Shown: one piece after another, positions 9,431 to 17,716 of the stretch
How positions within the stretch are numbered: the stretch's first letter is position 1
Layout of the letters: each line of letters opens with the position of its first letter
Assembly (NCBI GenBank): GCA_026785975.1
Contig: JAJAZB010000454.1
Location: 1-38,026, forward strand
DNA from: Cytophagaceae bacterium
GTDB taxonomy: Bacteria > Bacteroidota > Bacteroidia > Cytophagales > Spirosomataceae
DNA: 38,026 nucleotides
Direction: 5' to 3'
Notes under the pieces: model-generated
The model's input: the letters and a program-made list of their open reading frames with translations, nothing else
Database searches by the model: none
Told to the model about the DNA's origin: nothing
Translations under genes and position numbers: made by a program

Positions 9431-9455
9431 ACCGCCCTTGATCGCCAATCAGGTA

Positions 9456-9503
9456 AACGAAAACAGGCCCGTCCCGAGATCTCGGGACGGGCCTGTTTTC
9501 GTT
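9456..9503. terminator. 48-bp perfect palindrome, bidirectional terminator
   Basis: Bases 9456-9479 are the exact reverse complement of 9480-9503, with no spacer. The GC-rich core gtcccgag/ctcgggac is flanked by aaaacaggcc and ggcctgtttt. It lies between the convergent amidohydrolase and GT117 genes and ends 8 bases before the latter's stop codon, so it most likely terminates both. The uninterrupted symmetry could also form a DNA cruciform. Confidence 0.75.
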
Positions 9504-9511
9504 AAACTCTT

Positions 9512-12505
9512 TCAATTATTCCCACCGACTTTGGCGTAGTACTTTTCAAAAATCGGCTTGTATTTCGCGGCCAAATCATTGATCTTCGCTTCTTCCAACT
9601 GGCTCACCGTCAGATTCATTTCGTACAAACTCCGGCTGATTTCTTTGTTGTAAACGGCCGGTTGCTGTGTGTAGTAAGCCAGATTCTGGTCGTTGCGCGT
9701 CATGACTTTCTGGGCAATGTCGATGGCTTTTTGGCGCTCCCCGACTTCACTCAGCAAGGCGATAAAACTCACCGATACCTGGTCATAGGGAATGGATTTA
9801 TCCGGCAACACTTGCAGGCAACGATTGACTACCTCGCGGGCTTTGTCGCGTTTTCCCTCGCGCAACAACTGATCAGCCAGTCGCAGGAACGCAATCCTCG
9901 ACGAAAATACCGGCGTATCGTACGTAGCATCGTAGTAGCTGTTGGGGTTGTCCAACTCGCGCCAGGCCGTTTTTTTCATCATATTTTCGTACATGATATC
10001 CGAGTTGACGTAGCCATCGCGGGCACCGGGCACTTTGTACGGCATGAGTCGGTAGGCGAAGCCCTCCAGTTGCATATACTCCTTCAGGTTCAGATAACTT
10101 TCCTGCCCAATCGTGGCCGAGAAGTAAATGGGTCGCTGCCAGTTGTTGGTCGCAATGATGTCCAGTTGGATGAGTTCGGGCTTGAAAATGTCCTTCTTCC
10201 CATACGTCCACGAAATCGTATCGCTCAACAGAGGTTCCATTTGGGCGGGAACGAGACCCATTTGCTTGACTTTGCTGACATCGACCGGCAAGAAAAACGT
10301 GGACGAAGGCAGGATGTTAATCATCGAGCCGTCCATCGTCTGCACTTTAATGGCCGGATTGTCTTCTTTCACCAATCTCAGGTAGTCTTTCAGGTTGATT
10401 CCGTTTTTGACGTTGGGATTTTCGACGAAGGGAATATCGTCGTTGATTCCTTCCAGAAACTGGTCTTTGTTGAGCGAAATCGGCAACGGCTCCGACAGAT
10501 AGGTTTTGCGCTTCATCTGGTCGATGTACCAGCCCGTACCCAGCAACGAAAGGTTGCACACGCGCACGTCGGTGCGGAAGCCCTCAACCTCCTGCACGTA
10601 CCAAAGCGGAAAGGTGTCGTTGTCGCCGCCGGTGAACAGAATCGCATTGGGCGCGCAGGAACTGAGGATATTTTTGGCAAAATCAACCGAGTGGTACCGG
10701 TGGTTGCGGTCGTGGTTGTCCCAGCTTTTAGTGACCATGATACCCGGCACCACGGCGCACAATGCCGTTGCCACCACGGCGCGGGGTATGGCACTTTTCA
10801 CGATTTTCTGTAGCCAATCGGCCACCTGCATGACTCCGAGGCCGATCCAGATGGCAAACGCGTAAAACGACCCGACGTAAATGTAATCGCGCTCGCGGGG
10901 TTCGACGGGCGGCGAGTTGATGAAAACCACCAACGCCAGACCCGTCATCAGGAAGATGAGCGTGACCACCAGAAAATCCTTTTCCTCGCGCCGGTACTGG
11001 ATTAAAAAGCCCAGCAAACCCAGTAGCAGGGGCAGAAAGTAAAAATTATCGTGGGCTTTATTTTGTTGAATGGGTTCGGGAAACGCCCCACCTTTCAACT
11101 TTGGCAGCGATCCGGCCCCTTCCGCGTCACTTTCACGCCCGGCAAAATTCCAGAGGAAATAACGCATATACATGTGCCCCATTTGATGGCTGAACATGAA
11201 GCGCAGGTTGTCGCCGAAGGTCGGCTTCCGGTATTTCTCCCGGCGAGGGTCGTCCGGGTCGGGAATTTTAGGAATTCCAAGCATCTGCGCGTACAACTCG
11301 GCATGACCCGGATCGTGGCTGTGGATCCGGGGTAGCAACATCTGCTGGTCGGCTTCCCAAACGTACTCCGGGCGATGGTCGTAAACCTTGTAGTTGGTAC
11401 CCTCTTTTTTGTACATCGGGGCACCATTTTTCTGGTCGATTGCCCGGGCCGTAAACACCGGGCCGTACATCAGCGGACGGCTGCCGTACTGCTCGCGCTT
11501 GAGGTAATACGTAAATCCAATGGCGTCTTTGGGGTCGTTTTCGTTAATGGGGGGATTAAAGTTGGCTTTAACCAGCACCAGCGTGTACGAGGCATACCCA
11601 ATCAGTACAAAAGCCAATGCGAGGAGTGCGGTGTTGAGACCCGGACGTTCTTTCAAAACGGAATAGCGAACGCCCCAAACCAACGCGGCCACCAAAAGCA
11701 GGAAGAAGAACAACGCGCCCGTGTTGAAAGGCAAACCCAACACATTGACGAACAACAATTCAAACTGGAAGGCGACCGAGGGCAGACCCGGAATGATGGC
11801 GGCGTTGATAAAACCCAGAATAATAAACCCAACTAAGACGGCCAGAATACCACCCCGAAGGTTGGGCTTTTGGTATTTTTTGAAATAATAAATTAGCGCC
11901 AACGCGGGTAAAGTCACCAGGTTGAGCAAGTGGACCCCGATAGAAAGACCAACCAAATAGGCGATAAACAGCAACCAACGATTGGCGGCGGCTTCGTCGT
12001 TGATGAGTTCCCACTTGTAAGCCGCCCAAATGACGATGGCGGTAAAAAACGACGACAGCCCGTAGACTTCGGCCTCGACCGCCGAAAACCAGAATGAATC
12101 CGACCAGGTGTAGGCCAGAGCACCCACGGCCCCCGCGCCCATCAGCAATACCGTTTGTCCGACGCTGAGTTCGGCGGCGGTTTTGGCCAGAATTTTCCGG
12201 CCCAGCATCGTGATCGTCCAGAACAAAAACAGAATCGTGAAGGCACTCGACAGCACCGACAGCATATTGATCCAGTAAGCCACCCGCGTGACATCGCTCC
12301 CCGCCAGCATACTAAAAAGCCGCCCCAGCAGCAGAAAAAAGGGCGCTCCCGGCGGGTGCGGCACCATGAGTTTGTACGAAACGGCAATAAATTCACCGCA
12401 ATCCCAAAAGCTGGCGGTACGCTCCACCGTTGAAACGTAAGTAAAAAGGGCCACGGCAAACACCAACCAGCCGGTCAGATTGTTGATGCGTCGGAAGTTA
12501 TTCAT
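9512..12505 (-). CDS. TMEM260-like GT117 membrane protein (DUF2723), probable protein O-mannosyltransferase
   Basis: This 997-residue polytopic membrane protein belongs to the DUF2723 group (PF11028). The N-terminus shows the family motif: YVSTVERTASFWDCGEF followed by HPPGAPFFLLLGR, a GT-C-like acidic Asp/Glu loop after the first membrane helix. About ten or more further helices run to about residue 590. A soluble C-terminal part has a TPR-like helical repeat region (about 860-990). The human relative TMEM260 is an O-mannosyltransferase acting on extracellular protein domains and is classed in GT117. Transfer of a sugar to exported proteins is therefore a reasonable inference here, with donor and target unknown. 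The gene is transcribed away from an ABC exporter pair, with about 210 bases between them. Confidence 0.85.
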   Translation of the reverse strand: MNNFRRINNLTGWLVFAVALFTYVSTVERTASFWDCGEFIAVSYKLMVPHPPGAPFFLLLGRLFSMLAGSDVTRVAYWINMLSVLSSAFTILFLFWTITMLGRKILAKTAAELSVGQTVLLMGAGAVGALAYTWSDSFWFSAVEAEVYGLSSFFTAIVIWAAYKWELINDEAAANRWLLFIAYLVGLSIGVHLLNLVTLPALALIYYFKKYQKPNLRGGILAVLVGFIILGFINAAIIPGLPSVAFQFELLFVNVLGLPFNTGALFFFLLLVAALVWGVRYSVLKERPGLNTALLALAFVLIGYASYTLVLVKANFNPPINENDPKDAIGFTYYLKREQYGSRPLMYGPVFTARAIDQKNGAPMYKKEGTNYKVYDHRPEYVWEADQQMLLPRIHSHDPGHAELYAQMLGIPKIPDPDDPRREKYRKPTFGDNLRFMFSHQMGHMYMRYFLWNFAGRESDAEGAGSLPKLKGGAFPEPIQQNKAHDNFYFLPLLLGLLGFLIQYRREEKDFLVVTLIFLMTGLALVVFINSPPVEPRERDYIYVGSFYAFAIWIGLGVMQVADWLQKIVKSAIPRAVVATALCAVVPGIMVTKSWDNHDRNHRYHSVDFAKNILSSCAPNAILFTGGDNDTFPLWYVQEVEGFRTDVRVCNLSLLGTGWYIDQMKRKTYLSEPLPISLNKDQFLEGINDDIPFVENPNVKNGINLKDYLRLVKEDNPAIKVQTMDGSMINILPSSTFFLPVDVSKVKQMGLVPAQMEPLLSDTISWTYGKKDIFKPELIQLDIIATNNWQRPIYFSATIGQESYLNLKEYMQLEGFAYRLMPYKVPGARDGYVNSDIMYENMMKKTAWRELDNPNSYYDATYDTPVFSSRIAFLRLADQLLREGKRDKAREVVNRCLQVLPDKSIPYDQVSVSFIALLSEVGERQKAIDIAQKVMTRNDQNLAYYTQQPAVYNKEISRSLYEMNLTVSQLEEAKINDLAAKYKPIFEKYYAKVGGNN

Positions 12506-12576
12506 AAAGTCAAATCAGGGTGAAAAAGAAGGAATTCGGGTGGGGTGTTTGCAAAAAAACGTCTAAAAATAGGAAA

Positions 12577-12597
12577 AACCCCGCGAGCGGCGGGGTT
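12577..12597 (-). terminator. Terminator downstream of the ABC exporter genes
   Basis: A stem of 8 bp (aaccccgc at 12577-12584 against gcggggtt at 12590-12597, loop gagcg) is followed by a T-run when read on the minus strand (A-run at 12574-12578 on plus). It lies after the permease gene and before the GT117 gene. Confidence 0.7.
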
Positions 12598-12616
12598 CCC
12601 GGTGTTAAAAGTAGTT

Positions 12617-12718
12617 AAAAAGAAGGAGTGAGTAGTGAGGAGGCAGGAGAGAAGCGTGTGAATCGGGGCACCTACACTACTCTCACGCTTCGTTCCTCAC
12701 TACTCACTCCTTCTTTTA
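12617..12718. repeat. Heptamer-repeat inverted element 2
   Basis: A 24-bp perfect inverted repeat joins 12618-12641 and 12694-12717. Inside it, an 8-bp second stem (gaagcgtg at 12651-12658, cacgcttc at 12684-12691) continues the fold with unpaired bases. The arms read as seven-base steps: gagtgag-tagtgag-gaggcag on the left and cctcact-actcact-ccttctt on the right. The right arm overlaps the TAA stop of the permease gene at 12716, so the element abuts or has entered the 3' end of that gene. Confidence 0.8.
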
Positions 12719-14038
12719 CGCCTTGTAAAATACCCACTTCGATAATTCGCGCAGGGTGGCTTTTTTGCCGTACATCAAAATGCCCACGCGGTAAATCCGC
12801 GCCGCCAGCCAGGTTGTCGACAGGAATCCAACGATCATCAAACTCATCGAAAGCAGCAACTCCCAGGTTTCGACGCCGAAAGGCAACCGGGCCATCATGT
12901 CGACGGGTGCCGTAAATGGAATAATTGACGCCCAGAATGCCACTTTGCTGTCGGGTTCGTTGATGACGTAGGTCATCAGAATAATGCTCAGAATCAGCGG
13001 AATGGTAACCGGGAAAAGCAATTGCTGCGCCTCCGAGGGGTTCTCAACCGCCGAGCCAACCGCCGCAAACAGCGAACTGTAGAGCAGGAACCCGGTGATG
13101 TAGTAAAAAATAAAACAGAGCAACAATTTACCGAGGGGCAAATTAGCCAGTGCCTCGTTGACCTTGGCCATCGGGTTTTGGGCCTGCAACTGCGCTTGTA
13201 CCTGTTTGGCTTGTTCGGGTGATGCGCTCACACTGACTTCCTTGCGCACTTTTTCTTCGAGTTTATTTTTCAACAAGCCCGTTACCGCCGAGCTAATCAG
13301 GGCAGTGAGCAGAATCCAGAGCATGAATTGGGTCAAACCCACCAGGCCCACCCCGATGATTTTACCCAGTAAAAGCTGCATGGGTTTTACCGAAGAAATG
13401 ACGATTTCGATGATGCGGTTCGATTTTTCTTCAATTACGCCATTCATCACCTGCGACCCGCTCAGAAATACCGACATATACAAAATCAGCGCAATGGCGT
13501 AGCCGATGCCCGTGGCTACGCCCGAATTACTGCTTTTTTCACCCTCTTCGTTGAGGCTATACGTTTGGGCGTCCACGTTGACGCGATTGTCTTCGACTAC
13601 TTTCACGTCGATGCCCGCGTTGGCTAAGCGTTGATTGCGCACCTCACTCTGCACGACGTTTTCGATGCGGCGCTGCAAGCCCATGCTGACGGTTTTTTCG
13701 GCAAAAATCTGCAAGCCGCCGGGTTTTTCAACAATGTCTTTTGGAATCAACACCAGCGCGGTTGCGTCACTGTTTCTGAGTTTCTGCTTGGCGGTTTCCA
13801 GGGAACCCTTGATAAACGTAAAAATGTAATCCTCGTCGTTTTTCAGTTTCCCGCGAAATGTGTTCGATTCGTCCAGAATCTGGATGGTTTTCGCTTCGTC
13901 GGAGGCAAAAAACAGCAAGGCGGGTACGGCGTACAGCGCCGTAATCAGCAAGGGCGTCAGCAGGGTTACGATCAGGAAAGAGCGCTTTTTGACCCGAACC
14001 AGGTATTCGCGCTGAATAATCAGGAGAGTTTTGTTCAT
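12716..14038 (-). CDS. ABC-2 type exporter permease (NatB/YhaP-like)
   Basis: This 440-residue membrane protein has the classic ABC-2 exporter layout. One helix lies near the N-terminus after KKRSFLIVTLLTPLLI, then a long extracytoplasmic domain (about residues 45-175), then a cluster of helices from about 180 to 430. YMSVFLSGSQVMNGVIEEKSNR, with the conserved EEK after the second helix, is the NatB signature. Partner and direction agree with NatA-like ATPases: the ATPase gene lies 61 bases upstream on the same strand. NatAB exports sodium in Bacillus, but relatives export other compounds, so the substrate is open. The stop codon lies inside a repeat arm. Confidence 0.9.
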   Translation of the reverse strand: MNKTLLIIQREYLVRVKKRSFLIVTLLTPLLITALYAVPALLFFASDEAKTIQILDESNTFRGKLKNDEDYIFTFIKGSLETAKQKLRNSDATALVLIPKDIVEKPGGLQIFAEKTVSMGLQRRIENVVQSEVRNQRLANAGIDVKVVEDNRVNVDAQTYSLNEEGEKSSNSGVATGIGYAIALILYMSVFLSGSQVMNGVIEEKSNRIIEIVISSVKPMQLLLGKIIGVGLVGLTQFMLWILLTALISSAVTGLLKNKLEEKVRKEVSVSASPEQAKQVQAQLQAQNPMAKVNEALANLPLGKLLLCFIFYYITGFLLYSSLFAAVGSAVENPSEAQQLLFPVTIPLILSIILMTYVINEPDSKVAFWASIIPFTAPVDMMARLPFGVETWELLLSMSLMIVGFLSTTWLAARIYRVGILMYGKKATLRELSKWVFYKA

Positions 14039-14055
14039 GAGTTATGGCCCCCAAA

Positions 14056-14068
14056 CCCCCGAAGGGGG
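14056..14068 (-). other. Small GC hairpin between the exporter genes
   Basis: A 5-bp C/G stem with a 3-base loop (ccccc-gaa-ggggg) lies in the 61-base gap between the ATPase and permease genes. Flanking runs of C and G allow an alternative pairing. It may reduce read-through or processing between the two cistrons, but this is only a guess from shape. Confidence 0.35.
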
Positions 14069-14099
14069 CTTTAAAGACAATTAAAGGTTGGCGTTGAGA

Positions 14100-15026
14100 T
14101 TACACCTCGCTGACCGGAATGTTGGCGTTACCGACGGTTTTGATAAAAATTTCGTTGAACGAAGGAATGTTTTCCTGAAATGAATGTAGCTCGACCTGCC
14201 CCAACAGACTACCAATCAGACCATTGACACTGCCGCCTTCGCCAATGCGCACGTGAGTCCGCGTAACACCCGGCTCAATTTCAGCACTGTTGACTTCCTC
14301 ATAACCACCGGGCAAAACAGGCTTCGCTCCGCTGTATTCGAGAGTGAAACTATTGTCTTTAAACTGATTTTTGATGGCCCGCTTCTCGCCCTCCAGCACC
14401 ACTTTCGAGCGGTTGATGAGCGCGATGTGATCGCACAACTCTTCGACCGATTCCATGCGGTGGGTCGAAAAGATGATCGTGCTGCCTTTGGCTTTCAGTT
14501 CGAGGATTTCATCTTTCAGCAAATTGGCGTTGATCGGGTCGAAGCCCGAGAAGGGTTCATCGAGAATAATCAGTTCGGGTTCGTGAACAATCGTGGCGAT
14601 GAACTGGCACTTCTGCTGCATTCCTTTCGAGAGGTCTTCGACGTTTTTGCCCCACCAATCCTTGAGGTCAAATTTGATGGCCCAACGTTTGAGCCGTTCG
14701 GTGGCTTCGCTGGCGGGCAAGCCTTTCAGCCGGGCCAGGTAGAGCAGTTGTTCGCCCACTTTCATTTTTTTATACAGCCCGCGCTCTTCGGGCAGGTAGC
14801 CAATGCGCTCAATGTGATGGGGTTGCAGGGGCTGGCCGTCAAACAACACCACGCCTTCGTCGGGCGCCGTAATCTGATTGATGATGCGAATAAATGAAGT
14901 TTTTCCGGCCCCGTTGGGACCAAGCAGCCCGAAGATGCTGCCTTTGGGAATGGATAGATTCACATCGCTCAGGGCGGTGTGACTGGCGTAGCGTTTATAC
15001 ACGCCACGGGCTTCAAGTAGTGCCAA
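14100..15026 (-). CDS. ABC exporter ATP-binding protein (NatA-like)
   Basis: This 308-residue ATPase pairs with the downstream ABC-2 permease. Walker A is GPNGAGKTS, the signature is LSKGMQQKCQ (a degenerate but family-typical form), Walker B is LIILDEPFSGFDP, and the switch histidine is in IIFSTHRMES. The C-terminal 80 residues match the extra domain of NatA/CcmA-like exporters (DUF4162-like). SKGMQQK instead of SGGQ is normal for this group. The gene has the clearest minus-strand promoter of the window, 28 bases upstream of its start. Confidence 0.92.
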   Translation of the reverse strand: MALLEARGVYKRYASHTALSDVNLSIPKGSIFGLLGPNGAGKTSFIRIINQITAPDEGVVLFDGQPLQPHHIERIGYLPEERGLYKKMKVGEQLLYLARLKGLPASEATERLKRWAIKFDLKDWWGKNVEDLSKGMQQKCQFIATIVHEPELIILDEPFSGFDPINANLLKDEILELKAKGSTIIFSTHRMESVEELCDHIALINRSKVVLEGEKRAIKNQFKDNSFTLEYSGAKPVLPGGYEEVNSAEIEPGVTRTHVRIGEGGSVNGLIGSLLGQVELHSFQENIPSFNEIFIKTVGNANIPVSEV

Positions 15027-15053
15027 AGCGTTTGGGTTTGGTTAAGGGTTTCC

Positions 15054-15084
15054 CAAATTTAACCCAATGCACTGTGCCTACCAA
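15054..15084 (-). promoter_or_regulatory. Bacteroidota-type promoter of the ABC exporter operon
   Basis: On the minus strand a TTG (15084-15082) is followed after exactly 20 bases by TAAATTTG (15061-15054), matching the Bacteroidota primary-sigma pattern TTG-N19/21-TAnnTTTG. Transcription would start near 15047, leaving a leader of roughly 20 bases before the ATG at 15026. Confidence 0.6.
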
Positions 15085-15129
15085 CTTCTTGTGATAAACC
15101 GCCGTTCTGACGGGGTAAACGGCGTTCGA

Positions 15130-15180
15130 CATGACACAAAAAAAACCACCAGAATTCCTGGCGGTTTTTTTTGTGTCATG
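15130..15180. terminator. Bidirectional terminator
   Basis: A long stem (arm catgacacaaaaaaaacc at 15130-15147 against its complement at 15163-15180, extended inward by ccag/ctgg with one mismatch) has T-runs on both strands. It follows the small membrane protein gene that ends at 15189. Confidence 0.85.
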
Positions 15181-15188
15181 GGTGTTTC

Positions 15189-15638
15189 TCAGCTATACTT
15201 TTCGCGAATCTGAAAGAGAATCCAGAATTGAATAAAAAAGCCAATGGCCGTGCCAATGAGCGCACCGAAACCATACGGCATCGCCAACACTGACGTAATG
15301 ATGCCACCGACAGCAGAAATCAGACCGGCGTAATACAACAGGTTCCAGCCCCGGCGCTGACGCTTCTGCAACGGGGAAAAAGCCATGATTTCCAAAACGA
15401 CAACGACCAGACTTATCAACAGGCTAATTATACCCACGACCGAACCCGTCGCAAAGACGGATATTCCCGCCGTGAGTCCCAGTAAAGCCAATAGGGAAAC
15501 TACGGCAATAAGCGCCAGCACCAACACGACATACGGCCCGTACTTGGCGATTCCTTCTTTCAGTTCGGGAGGAAAAGCGGGTAATTTTTCGAGAAACAAG
15601 GGGGCCATTTCTTTTTCGAGGGGCAAAGATTCATTCAT
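15189..15638 (-). CDS. Small four-helix membrane protein of unknown function
   Basis: I do not recognise a family. The 149-residue protein has a polar, acidic N-terminus (about residues 1-32) and four hydrophobic segments (about 33-54, 60-86, 98-117 and 121-142). A basic loop, PLQKRQRRGW, lies between helices two and three, and a charged tail, REKYS, ends the protein. No catalytic motif is seen. It is a single gene between the ABC exporter operon and the symporter, followed by a strong terminator. Its reading frame has the same base composition as its neighbours, so it is likely a resident gene. Confidence 0.75.
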   Translation of the reverse strand: MNESLPLEKEMAPLFLEKLPAFPPELKEGIAKYGPYVVLVLALIAVVSLLALLGLTAGISVFATGSVVGIISLLISLVVVVLEIMAFSPLQKRQRRGWNLLYYAGLISAVGGIITSVLAMPYGFGALIGTAIGFFIQFWILFQIREKYS

Positions 15639-15773
15639 GGTGGAAAGGAGGTTTATGGATTAGGGTAATTTCTAAAAAGCGGGCGTAAAATGCTGGTTTT
15701 CTCTGGGATTCACAACCTCCTCCCCCAGCAATCCGATTATTTTTGGTCGAAAGCCGTTTGACCGGTCACAACC

Positions 15774-17015
15774 TTACCCGTCGGCTTCTACCACCGCCTG
15801 CGGTTTCAGTTGCAATTCCCCTTCCAGTTTTGAGATCACGCACGTCGCTACGGCATTCCCGGCGACACTGGTGGCACTACGGCCCATGTCCAAGACCTGG
15901 TCGATACCCAGCAACAACGCCAGGCCTTCGATGGGCAGGTTGAACGTCGCCAGCGTACCGGCGATGATCACCAGTGAAGCCCTCGGTACACCCGCGATCC
16001 CTTTGGACGTAATCATCAGCGTGAGCATCATCACGATTTGCTGATTGATACTCAAGGGAATGCCGTAGGCCTGGGCAATGAAAGCGGTGGCAAACGTCAT
16101 GTACAGCATCGAGCCGTCGAGGTTGAACGAGTACCCCAGCGGTAGCACGAACGAGACAATCCGCTCCGAACACCCAAATTTTTTGAGTGCTTCAATCGTC
16201 TGCGGAAACGAGGCTTCCGAACTGGCCGTACTAAACGATAAAATGATCGCGTCTTTCACGTGCGCCAACAAACGCAGATACGGAATCCGCATCACCAAAC
16301 AGATGCCCCAGAGCACGACGAACAGGAAAAAGAGTAGTCCGCCGAAGAAGCATAAAATCAGGTACGCGTAGCCCGCCAGAATGCCCAAACCCTGCGTGGC
16401 AACGACCGCCGCAATGGCCCCCAACACGCCAAAAGGCGCAAATTCCATGACGTAGCCCGTCACTTTGAACATCACGTGCGAGAGCGAATCGAGGGCTTTA
16501 ATCATGATTTTGCCTTTCTCGCCGATACTCCCAACGGCGATGCCAAAAAAGATACTGAACACCACGATTTGGAGCACTTCGTTGGTCGCCATAGCCTCGA
16601 CAAAACTGGCCGGGAACACGTGCGTGAGGAAATTTTCGAAGTTCATTTTCTGCGCTTCAATGCCCATATCCGTGCCCTTGGGCGGCAGCGGCAGTTGCAT
16701 CACCTCGCCGGGTTTCATCACGTTGACCACCAGCAAGCCAACCACGAGCGACAGGATGGTCGCGAAATAAAAATACGCCAGGGTTTTTAGTCCAATTCGG
16801 CCTACTATCTTAAAATCGCCCAGTTTGGCGATGCCCACCACCAGGGTCGCAAAGACCAGTGGGCCAATGATCATTTTGATGAGCCGCAGGAAAATTTTAG
16901 AGAGAATAGCGAGGTCGTCGCCGGAGAATCCGGTACTGCTGGCCGGAAATAGCCAACCAATCAGAATCCCAAGCACCATCCCGATGAAGATGCGCGTCGT
17001 AATGTTAATTTTCAT
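15774..17015 (-). CDS. Dicarboxylate/amino acid:cation symporter (DAACS family)
   Basis: This 413-residue inner-membrane transporter has the glutamate/aspartate and C4-dicarboxylate symporter fold. Typical segments are present: FLRLIKMIIGPLVFATLVVGI in the N-terminal half, the serine-rich hairpin STASSEASFPQT (re-entrant loop 1), and GYSFNLDGSMLY in place of the common NMDGT. Re-entrant loop 2 is SKGIAGVPRAS and the substrate-binding helix end is VAGNAVATCVI. The NLDGS variant keeps the Asn and Asp that help bind the cation. Specificity between glutamate, aspartate and C4-dicarboxylates cannot be read from sequence alone. A long hairpin repeat lies upstream of the start. Confidence 0.93.
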   Translation of the reverse strand: MKINITTRIFIGMVLGILIGWLFPASSTGFSGDDLAILSKIFLRLIKMIIGPLVFATLVVGIAKLGDFKIVGRIGLKTLAYFYFATILSLVVGLLVVNVMKPGEVMQLPLPPKGTDMGIEAQKMNFENFLTHVFPASFVEAMATNEVLQIVVFSIFFGIAVGSIGEKGKIMIKALDSLSHVMFKVTGYVMEFAPFGVLGAIAAVVATQGLGILAGYAYLILCFFGGLLFFLFVVLWGICLVMRIPYLRLLAHVKDAIILSFSTASSEASFPQTIEALKKFGCSERIVSFVLPLGYSFNLDGSMLYMTFATAFIAQAYGIPLSINQQIVMMLTLMITSKGIAGVPRASLVIIAGTLATFNLPIEGLALLLGIDQVLDMGRSATSVAGNAVATCVISKLEGELQLKPQAVVEADG

Positions 17016-17040
17016 GAAGGAAGGTTAAAAGTTTAAGGGG

Positions 17041-17180
17041 TTTGAAGGTTGAGGTTTTTGTCATCCTGAGGTAGGAAGGATCTGGTTAGAGTCTGCCCGT
17101 AAAACCAGCGTTTCTGGTACCCCCAGCCAGATCCCGCGCGGCGTCCGCTTCGTACCTCAGGATGACAAAAACCTTAAACC
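17041..17180. repeat. Long hairpin repeat with TCATCCTGAGGTA arms
   Basis: A perfect 22-bp inverted repeat (17052-17073 and 17153-17174) contains tcatcctgaggta and its complement. An inner 8-bp repeat (ggatctgg around 17077-17084, ccagatcc at 17127-17134) extends the stem. The element fills the gap between the symporter and the SRPBCC gene. Its form suggests a REP- or MITE-like unit likely to be dispersed in the genome; only one copy is in this window. Confidence 0.7.
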
Positions 17181-17182
17181 CT

Positions 17183-17620
17183 CTACGCGCCGAACACCCG
17201 GCGATAAATCGGCTTTCGATAGAGAAATTGCCCGTACAAAATAGGGTAAAAAAGCCAGTCCGTCAAAGTTGACGGGGTTCTGAATTCGATTTCCTCGATG
17301 ATGCAGCTACCCGATCCGCGTTTAACAATGCGGTGTTTGTGCCGCCAGTAGCGCAGGAAAAAGGGCAGTTTAACCCCCTGATCCACAAAGTAAATTTCGT
17401 CGGGAGATTGGCGCTGCTCGGTGATCTGGCTAATCCAGATTTGCTTGAAAAGCAGCAGGTTCAACTCGATGTGAACTTCATCGCCGGGCATACATCCGTC
17501 GAATCGCAGGAGGCGCGCGGGCGGAAAGGGGGGAGATAATTTTCGGAAAAGCGTTTCGTCAAAATTTGCCCAAACGACCCCCATGGGCTGTTGAACGTCA
17601 GTGGGGATGGTGATGCGCAC
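17183..17620 (-). CDS. SRPBCC-family protein
   Basis: This protein of about 145 residues belongs to the SRPBCC (START/Bet v1-like) superfamily of small cavity-forming proteins that bind hydrophobic ligands. The N-terminal strand RITIPTDVQQPMGVVWANF, the central DEVHIELNLLLFKQIW and the repeated beta strands followed by a C-terminal amphipathic helix fit this fold. An ATG at 17683 exists, but it lies inside a heptamer-repeat hairpin and adds 21 residues of repeat-derived sequence. I therefore choose the GTG at 17620, which begins exactly at the first expected beta strand. The ligand is unknown. No operon partner is evident. Confidence 0.72.
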   Translation of the reverse strand: MRITIPTDVQQPMGVVWANFDETLFRKLSPPFPPARLLRFDGCMPGDEVHIELNLLLFKQIWISQITEQRQSPDEIYFVDQGVKLPFFLRYWRHKHRIVKRGSGSCIIEEIEFRTPSTLTDWLFYPILYGQFLYRKPIYRRVFGA

Positions 17621-17626
17621 GAATGG

Positions 17627-17705
17627 AATGCTGAATGCTGAGTTATGAATGCTGAATAAAAAGACATCTCTCTTATTCAGCATTCATAACTCAGCATTCA
17701 GCATT
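17627..17705. repeat. Heptamer-repeat inverted element 3 (perfect arms)
   Basis: Two 33-bp arms (17627-17659 and 17673-17705) are exact reverse complements with a 13-base spacer. Each arm consists of seven-base units: gaatgct-gaatgct-gagttat-gaatgct on one side and cagcatt-cataact-cagcatt-cagcatt on the other. It is the best-preserved of the six elements, lies between the SRPBCC gene and the next upstream gene, and creates a spurious start codon for the SRPBCC frame. Confidence 0.9.
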
Positions 17706-17716
17706 TAGTTAAAGTT

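Noticed and set aside
9662-10813. 383-codon open frame antisense to the GT117 gene
   Set aside because: Composition is rich in His, Arg and Val in the way typical of antisense shadows; no motif or membrane pattern.
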